Shown: in pieces, positions 58,547 through 64,000 of the stretch
Numbering within the stretch: the first letter of the stretch is position 1
How the letters are laid out: the number at the start of each line of letters is the position of its first letter
Source of the DNA: Brasilonema bromeliae SPC951
GTDB lineage: Bacteria; Cyanobacteriota; Cyanobacteriia; Cyanobacteriales; Nostocaceae
Assembly (NCBI RefSeq): GCF_012912135.1
Contig: NZ_QMEB01000002.1
Location: forward strand, 1-64,000
Direction of reading: 5' to 3'
Length of the DNA: 64,000 nt
Program-made: the position numbers and the translations under genes
The notes under the pieces: model-generated
What the model was told of the DNA's origin: nothing
The model's input: the letters and a program-made list of their open reading frames with translations, nothing else
The model's database searches: none

Positions 58547-59950
58547 CTAGAAGCCAGAAACATCAGTTCTTGGCTGTCGGGTTGACACAACGAATGAGTG
58601 CTGTTCAGTCATTAATTGGTGCAAGGTATTATAAGGAGGTTCTGGCACAGGGAACATCGTACTCCCAGGAATTCCCACACTCCCTAACACCGGAATCATC
58701 ATGAACCCAACCGCCAGCACACTGGATACCAGATGATGCACACGCAGTTTTCTGATTCTGTACAAGTAAACTGGAGCCGCGATTGAAATCAGGATATAAA
58801 CTGTGAGAAATCCATAACTACAGATAGCCCCTAAATAACCCATGCTCTCGAACAATTTGATGTGAAACAGGGACATCACCGCTGGAACTAAGAAGGTGAT
58901 GAATGAACACATCGTCACTGCAACGTGGGGTGTGCGGTTGGATGAGTGCGCCGTACCCAAGCGAGAATGGAACAATCCGTGGCGTGCCATTGTGAAGAAG
59001 ATTCTGGCAGCAGGATTGATACAACCCAACACACAAGCAAAGAAACTAAACAGCGCGCCAAAAGCTATCAAATCGCCTAGGTAACCCATGCCTATCTGTT
59101 GCGACAAGAAACCCAACGGTTCCTCTGTTTTGGTAATCGACATACCCGTGTCGCGAAAACCCAGTACTTCTATATAAGTTGTGGAAATGAAGAACAAACC
59201 AGCCAAAATCGCACTACCCATTACGGATCTAGGGATAGTTCGCAGTGGATTTTTAGCTTCATCACCCAATGAGGTCGCACTTTCAAAGCCAGAAAAACCA
59301 AACATCACCAGCACTAACCCTGTTGCTAAGTTACCAGGAGTGACACCTTCTAGGGTTAGTTGTGGTATGTCAATTGCAAAACCTTTATGTGCCCAGATGA
59401 GAAGACACAATCCTGCAATCAGGACAAGAGAAATACCTTCCATCCATAGCATTGCAATCGCAGAAAGTTGGATATCTTTATATGCTGCATACCAAGCAAT
59501 ACCCGCACCCAAAGCTAACAGGGTAATACTCGAAGGATGAATCCCTAAATGACCAATTAAGACACTACTAAAGTTGGCAAAACCACACAACACTGACATC
59601 CCTGTAAACAAATACGCCAGTACCAAACTCCAGCCGCAAATCACACCTGCTGTTGGACCAAGTCCTTTGCTAATGTACGAATACAATGAACCGGGTGAAG
59701 CTGAGCGACTGGCAAATTGATTTATATTGATGCTGACAAGCACTAATCCAATTAAGCCAATCACAAACGACAGCCAAGTGCCATTTCCCGATAGGGCAAC
59801 AATTAAGCCGATGTTGGATGCTGGGATCGTAGTGGGAGCGATGACGGCAAAGGATTGTGCTAGTACTTCTCCAAATGATAAACAGTTCGGCTTTAAGCCG
59901 TGAGCACTCCTTTTCTGTCGAGTTTCGTCAGTAATGGTCATGGTAAGCAA
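58547..59950 (-). CDS. APC-family amino acid permease
   Basis: About 12 TM; ASPGSLYSYISKGLGPTAGVICGWSLVLAYL; MFGFSGFESATSLGDEAKNPLRTIPRSV. Confidence 0.9.
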   Translation of the reverse strand: MLTMTITDETRQKRSAHGLKPNCLSFGEVLAQSFAVIAPTTIPASNIGLIVALSGNGTWLSFVIGLIGLVLVSININQFASRSASPGSLYSYISKGLGPTAGVICGWSLVLAYLFTGMSVLCGFANFSSVLIGHLGIHPSSITLLALGAGIAWYAAYKDIQLSAIAMLWMEGISLVLIAGLCLLIWAHKGFAIDIPQLTLEGVTPGNLATGLVLVMFGFSGFESATSLGDEAKNPLRTIPRSVMGSAILAGLFFISTTYIEVLGFRDTGMSITKTEEPLGFLSQQIGMGYLGDLIAFGALFSFFACVLGCINPAARIFFTMARHGLFHSRLGTAHSSNRTPHVAVTMCSFITFLVPAVMSLFHIKLFESMGYLGAICSYGFLTVYILISIAAPVYLYRIRKLRVHHLVSSVLAVGFMMIPVLGSVGIPGSTMFPVPEPPYNTLHQLMTEQHSFVVSTRQPRTDVSGF

Positions 59951-60389
59951 ATTTTCAAGAGTGTAGATGTCCGAGTAATTTTGGTAAACTTTGCTTTAAC
60001 GAAGTACCATAGCCGTAGCACAGTCTTCACTTTATTGCTCTGTGTCAGTAAAAGCAAATATTCTTTTTTGTCAAAGTCATAGATTGAATTTATTCATTTT
60101 TCGATTTGATGTCAAATAAATCACTCTATTATTATTTGCATTTACAGTTAACAAATGATGATTATCTTGGCTGTTCTTGTGTTGTGATAACACTTATGGT
60201 ATTGTTAACTGTACAGGTTATTATTAGCTTTATTCACAACTCAGTATGTTAGAAAAATGAACCCATAAAGTCACTGCTTATACCACTTTGCCTGATTTAT
60301 TACTAATATTTAGGCACATAAGTTACAGCCAGAGATGTTACAAAAATTTGATTTTTAAGTACGGTAGTTGCCTCTAATTACCGTACAAT

Positions 60390-61418
60390 ATGAGGAAGTC
60401 ATCAACCATAGTGGTCAGACTCAACACCCAAAAAGCCTTAAGGTTCAAAATGACGCTTGAGCAGTTGCGAATTTTTTTGGCAGTTGCGGAACTGATGCAC
60501 TTTACCCGCGCTGCAGAAGCGCTTTATATCACTCAACCAGCAGTAAGTGCGGCAATTCAAAGTTTGGAAGCAGAATATGGGGTGAGACTATTCCATAGGA
60601 TTGGTCGCCATATCGAAATTACTGATGCTGGTAAATTGCTGCAAATGGAGGCGCAGAAAGTTCTTGACCAAGTTTCTTTAACTGAACGAGGCTTGAAAGA
60701 ACTCAATAATCTGCAACGCGGTGAATTAAAGCTGGGATCAAGTCTCACCATTGGTAACTACTGGTTACCAGAGAAAATTAGCCAGTTCAAGCGCCAATAT
60801 CCCGGAATTCATATCGACTGCACGTTGGGTAATGCAGAAGAAATTTGCGAAGGGACTGCGACAGGATTTTTTGATTTTGGTTTAGTGACAGGAGACGTTA
60901 AACCGTCACTGAAGAGCTATTTGGAGCAAGAAGTTGTGGGGAGCGATCGCCTGCAAATTGTGGTTGGTACATCTCACCCCTGGTTTGAGCGGACAGAAAT
61001 TTGCCCAGCAGAACTGCTAGCAACCAGTTGGGTGATGCGAGAACCCGGTTCCGGGGCACAGCAAATGTTTGAGCAAGCCTTACAAAATTGGGGAATTCAG
61101 CTGACTGAGTTGGATATTGTTCTTGTCTTAAGCAGTAGCGAAATGGTGAAAGCAGTAGTAGAAAGCGGTGTTGGTGCTGCTGCTATTCCGGAAGTGATGG
61201 TCAAAAAAGAAATACAGCTATCTACACTTCACGCCGTTTATGTGGTAGAAAGAAACTCTGGCACCAAGCTAGACATTGTTCAACCTGTTTGGAAGCTCAA
61301 ACACAGACAGCGTTTTCAGACTCGAGTTGCGATCGCCTTTGAAGAGATTTTGACCGCTGTGGAAAGTCCAGAGTCAACTCGTCAAAACTCAAAAGTTTTC
61401 GACTCGGAACTCAACTAA
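60390..61418 (+). CDS. LysR-family transcriptional regulator (start probably MTLEQLRIF at 60450)
   Basis: MTLEQLRIFLAVAELMHFTRAAEALYITQPAVSAAIQSLEAEYGVRLFHR. Confidence 0.93.
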   Translation: MRKSSTIVVRLNTQKALRFKMTLEQLRIFLAVAELMHFTRAAEALYITQPAVSAAIQSLEAEYGVRLFHRIGRHIEITDAGKLLQMEAQKVLDQVSLTERGLKELNNLQRGELKLGSSLTIGNYWLPEKISQFKRQYPGIHIDCTLGNAEEICEGTATGFFDFGLVTGDVKPSLKSYLEQEVVGSDRLQIVVGTSHPWFERTEICPAELLATSWVMREPGSGAQQMFEQALQNWGIQLTELDIVLVLSSSEMVKAVVESGVGAAAIPEVMVKKEIQLSTLHAVYVVERNSGTKLDIVQPVWKLKHRQRFQTRVAIAFEEILTAVESPESTRQNSKVFDSELN

Positions 61419-62099
61419 TACGGAGTTGCATTCAAAGATATCAGGTAGTTCTTGGGACAAGGCAGACAAGGGAGACAACACAAGACAGTAAAATGTATGA
61501 ACGCAACTTGGTATTGATCCGAGCTTGATATTAATCACTTTTTTTTATTAAACAAACAAATAAAAATATTTGATTTTATTAATAATCTTCTTTATACTTG
61601 TCGTAAGCCTACAAGCACAAGATTAGCTTCTTCGCTGTAAGCTCCGCACCAAAGTGTTGCTAAAGCCGAAATTGCTAACCACGCATCTGTACCTAGACAA
61701 GTGAAGATATAAGGTTTTACTGGGAAGTGCGGTGAGGCAGTATGGTCTTGGGGTCTCCCCAAGTGGAGTAACTGCCGAACCCGTAAGGGTCTTAAATACG
61801 CTGTCAAACAGCTGACTACAGCCGACCGTATGTAAAATCTTCAAGGAATGTAGGTGAATGGTTTTTCAATCATTCGAGTCGAGAAGGGCGCGCCTTGACT
61901 ATAAACCGCCGTAGTGGGAAAGTCGAGTACCACGAAGGAATTTCTGGAAAGATAATTTCTGCCAGAAGCTTACACCGTACTGCAAGCAGTCAGTGTAGGA
62001 GCGTCACCGAGATATTGCCTGTAATCCTAATTCTTATGGTTGGGCTGACACCCAGCTTGATCACAGGTAATAACTAAATGGGTCTATATTTTCTCGTCT

Positions 62100-62537
62100 A
62101 TGGAACTCTCTAATAAAACTGAGTACGCGATTCTTTCCCTAATAGCGCTAGCAGCCTGCTATTCTAGCGGTGAATCATTACAAATCCGAGAAATAGCAGT
62201 ACGACAAAACATACCAAACCGCTATTTGGAAGAACTTCTGGCGACATTAAGGCGTGGAGGTTTAATTAAGAGCATACGCGGCGTCAAAGGTGGCTATGTT
62301 CTGGCACGAGAACCCCGAAAGATTACACTTCTAGATGCTTTCCGTTGTATGGAGGAAGCAGACGAGGATGTGCCCAATAAAAAATCTACCCCGACATCAG
62401 TAGAAACTGAAGTTGTTCAAGAGGTTTGGCAAGAAGCATGTGAGGCAGCTTACTCTGTTCTACAGAAGTATACCATCCATGACCTTTATGAGCAACGAGG
62501 GAAACGACGACAGATGGAATTTATGTACTACATCTAG
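62100..62537 (+). CDS. Rrf2-family transcriptional regulator
   Basis: MELSNKTEYAILSLIALAACY...IPNRYLEELLATLRRGGLIKSIRGVKGGYVLAREPRKITLLDAF. Confidence 0.9.
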   Translation: MELSNKTEYAILSLIALAACYSSGESLQIREIAVRQNIPNRYLEELLATLRRGGLIKSIRGVKGGYVLAREPRKITLLDAFRCMEEADEDVPNKKSTPTSVETEVVQEVWQEACEAAYSVLQKYTIHDLYEQRGKRRQMEFMYYI

Positions 62538-62604
62538 TCTTACGTCGCTAATCCATCTCCTGATTAGGAATCGCGAATTACTAAAAATCTTGATTTGTAG
62601 ATTT

Positions 62605-62670
62605 GTAGGGTGGGCACTGCATAGCTTCCTATATTATGGGCGTGGGGTGAGTGGAGAGTGCCCACCCTAC
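62605..62670. repeat. 14-bp perfect inverted repeat (MITE-like hairpin)
   Basis: GTAGGGTGGGCACT (62605-62618) and AGTGCCCACCCTAC (62657-62670). Confidence 0.85.
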
Positions 62671-62899
62671 GTTGGAGGAGCATGAATCAGGCACGCCCCA
62701 ATACCGCTTTTTGGAGCAGGAGAAAAGCCTAAAATCAATGCAAATTTTAATGATAAGAATAGAAAAATAAAAGTAATTTCATTATTGAAATAACTAATGA
62801 TTAGCTTTAGAAATTGACATTTTACAATTGGAGTGCTTTCCAAGCAGAATGAGAGTTAAGAACACTCACGCCAAAAGATTGTTGGAGGCACAAGCGTAT

Positions 62900-64000
62900 G
62901 GTTGCACTCACTGCTCGTTCTGAAAATACTCAATCGCACGGTCGCTTGACCATGCAAACAGTTGATATTGGCGTTGAAACGATCGCTATTCGCTCTCTGG
63001 ATTGGGATCGCTCACGCTTCGATATCGAGTTTGGATTGAACAATGGTACAACCTATAATTCCTTTCTCATTCAAAGTGAAAAGACAGCTTTAATTGACAC
63101 CTCTCATCGCAAGTTTAAGCAGTTGTACTTAGATGTCTTGAAAGGATTGATTAACCTCTCAACTTTGGACTATCTAATTATTAGTCATACTGAACCGGAT
63201 CACAGTGGACTTGTTAAAGAGGTGTTGCAGTTAGCTCCTCAAGTGACGGTAGTAGGAGCAAAAGTTGCCATCCAGTTCCTGGAAAATATGATACATCAGC
63301 CATTTCAATCGCTGATAGTTAAGAATGGCGATCGCCTCGATTTAGGCAACGGACATGAGTTAGAATTCGTGAGTGCCCCCAATCTTCACTGGCCTGATAC
63401 TATTTTTACCTATGATGCTAAAACCCGCATCCTCTTCACTTGCGATGCTTTTGGGATGCACTACTGCGACGATCACACCTTTGATGAAGATTCAGAATTA
63501 ATCGAAGCCGATTTTAAATATTACTACGACTGCCTGATGGGTCCAAATGCCCGTTCCGTGTTGTCTGCTATCAAGCGGATGGAAAAATTAGATATAAATA
63601 CAATCGCCACAGGGCATGGACCTTTATTACAACATCATTTGTCAGACTGGGTGAGTTGCTACCAGAAATGGAGTCAGGAACAAGCCAAAGCAGATACTCT
63701 CGTTGCCCTGTTCTACTGTGAAGATTACGGCTCAAGCGACCAATTGGCAAGAGCGATCGCTCATGGCGTCCAGAGAAATGGGGTAGCGGTAGAACTGGTA
63801 GATTTAAATACTGCTGAACCTCATGAAGTCCGGGAATTGGTCAATCAAGCGACGGGTTTGGTGATTGGTATGCCATCCCAATCGAATCAAAATGCCCATG
63901 CAGCTTTAAGTACTATTCTCGCAGCTGCACACCGTAAGCAAGCAGTCGGACTGTTTGAAAGTGGCGGTAGGGAAGATGAACCAATTTATCCCTTGCGTAA
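62900..64000 (+). CDS. A-type flavodiiron protein, Flv3-like (3' end beyond window)
   Basis: My translation from ATG 62900: MVALTARSENTQSHG...YLIISHTEPDHSGLVKEVLQLAP...FVSAPNLHWPDTIFTYDAKTRILFTCDAFGMHYCDD...GHGPLL, then flavodoxin-like start. Confidence 0.88.

Noticed and set aside
61592-62077. Region with several short ORFs and repeat-like stretches (cttggggtctccccaag) before the second Rrf2 gene, considered as a mobile element or ncRNA
   Set aside because: Could not assign any piece to a known family; the cttggggtctccccaag stretch resembles a common dispersed hairpin, so no feature is claimed.
1-64000. tRNA and rRNA genes
   Set aside because: No convincing cloverleaf T-loop (GGTTCGAATCC-type) or rRNA segment seen by eye; tRNAscan would be decisive.

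Overview
This is a cyanobacterial chromosome window. HIP1 GCGATCGC sites are abundant, and chlH, XisH/XisI, DevA, flavodiiron and GUN4-like proteins are present, so a heterocystous or other Nostocales-type organism is likely. Housekeeping genes are chlH (cut at the left edge), an HtrA-type protease, glgP, trpD, cysE, an APC permease, LysR and two Rrf2 regulators, and a flavodiiron protein (cut at the right edge). Accessory regions: (i) a kinase-GUN4 fusion one small TA pair away from chlH; (ii) a decaying DISARM-like locus (drmMI-, drmA- and drmB-like) with stops, frameshifts, micro-insertions and an IS200/IS605 element sitting where the drmA 3' half and drmB 5' half should be; (iii) a type III-D-like RAMP/cas6 operon with no visible cas10, adaptation genes or CRISPR array, but carrying a PD-(D/E)XK-like gene, a HEPN-only protein and a helical+TRAM/S1-like protein; (iv) an XRE-HTH + double Clp_N + Uma2 nuclease-like fusion overlapping a PrmA-like methyltransferase gene; (v) a minus-strand c-di-AMP (ydaO/yuaA) riboswitch candidate. 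The most striking cross-cutting signal is a set of about seven 24- or 27-nt micro-insertions that split HIP1 palindromes (GCG-AT-CGC) inside devA (twice), glgP, drmMI, drmA, a relict gene and an intergenic region. All are multiples of 3, and one has an empty-site paralogue in the same window. All homology calls come from reading the sequence; no searches were run.
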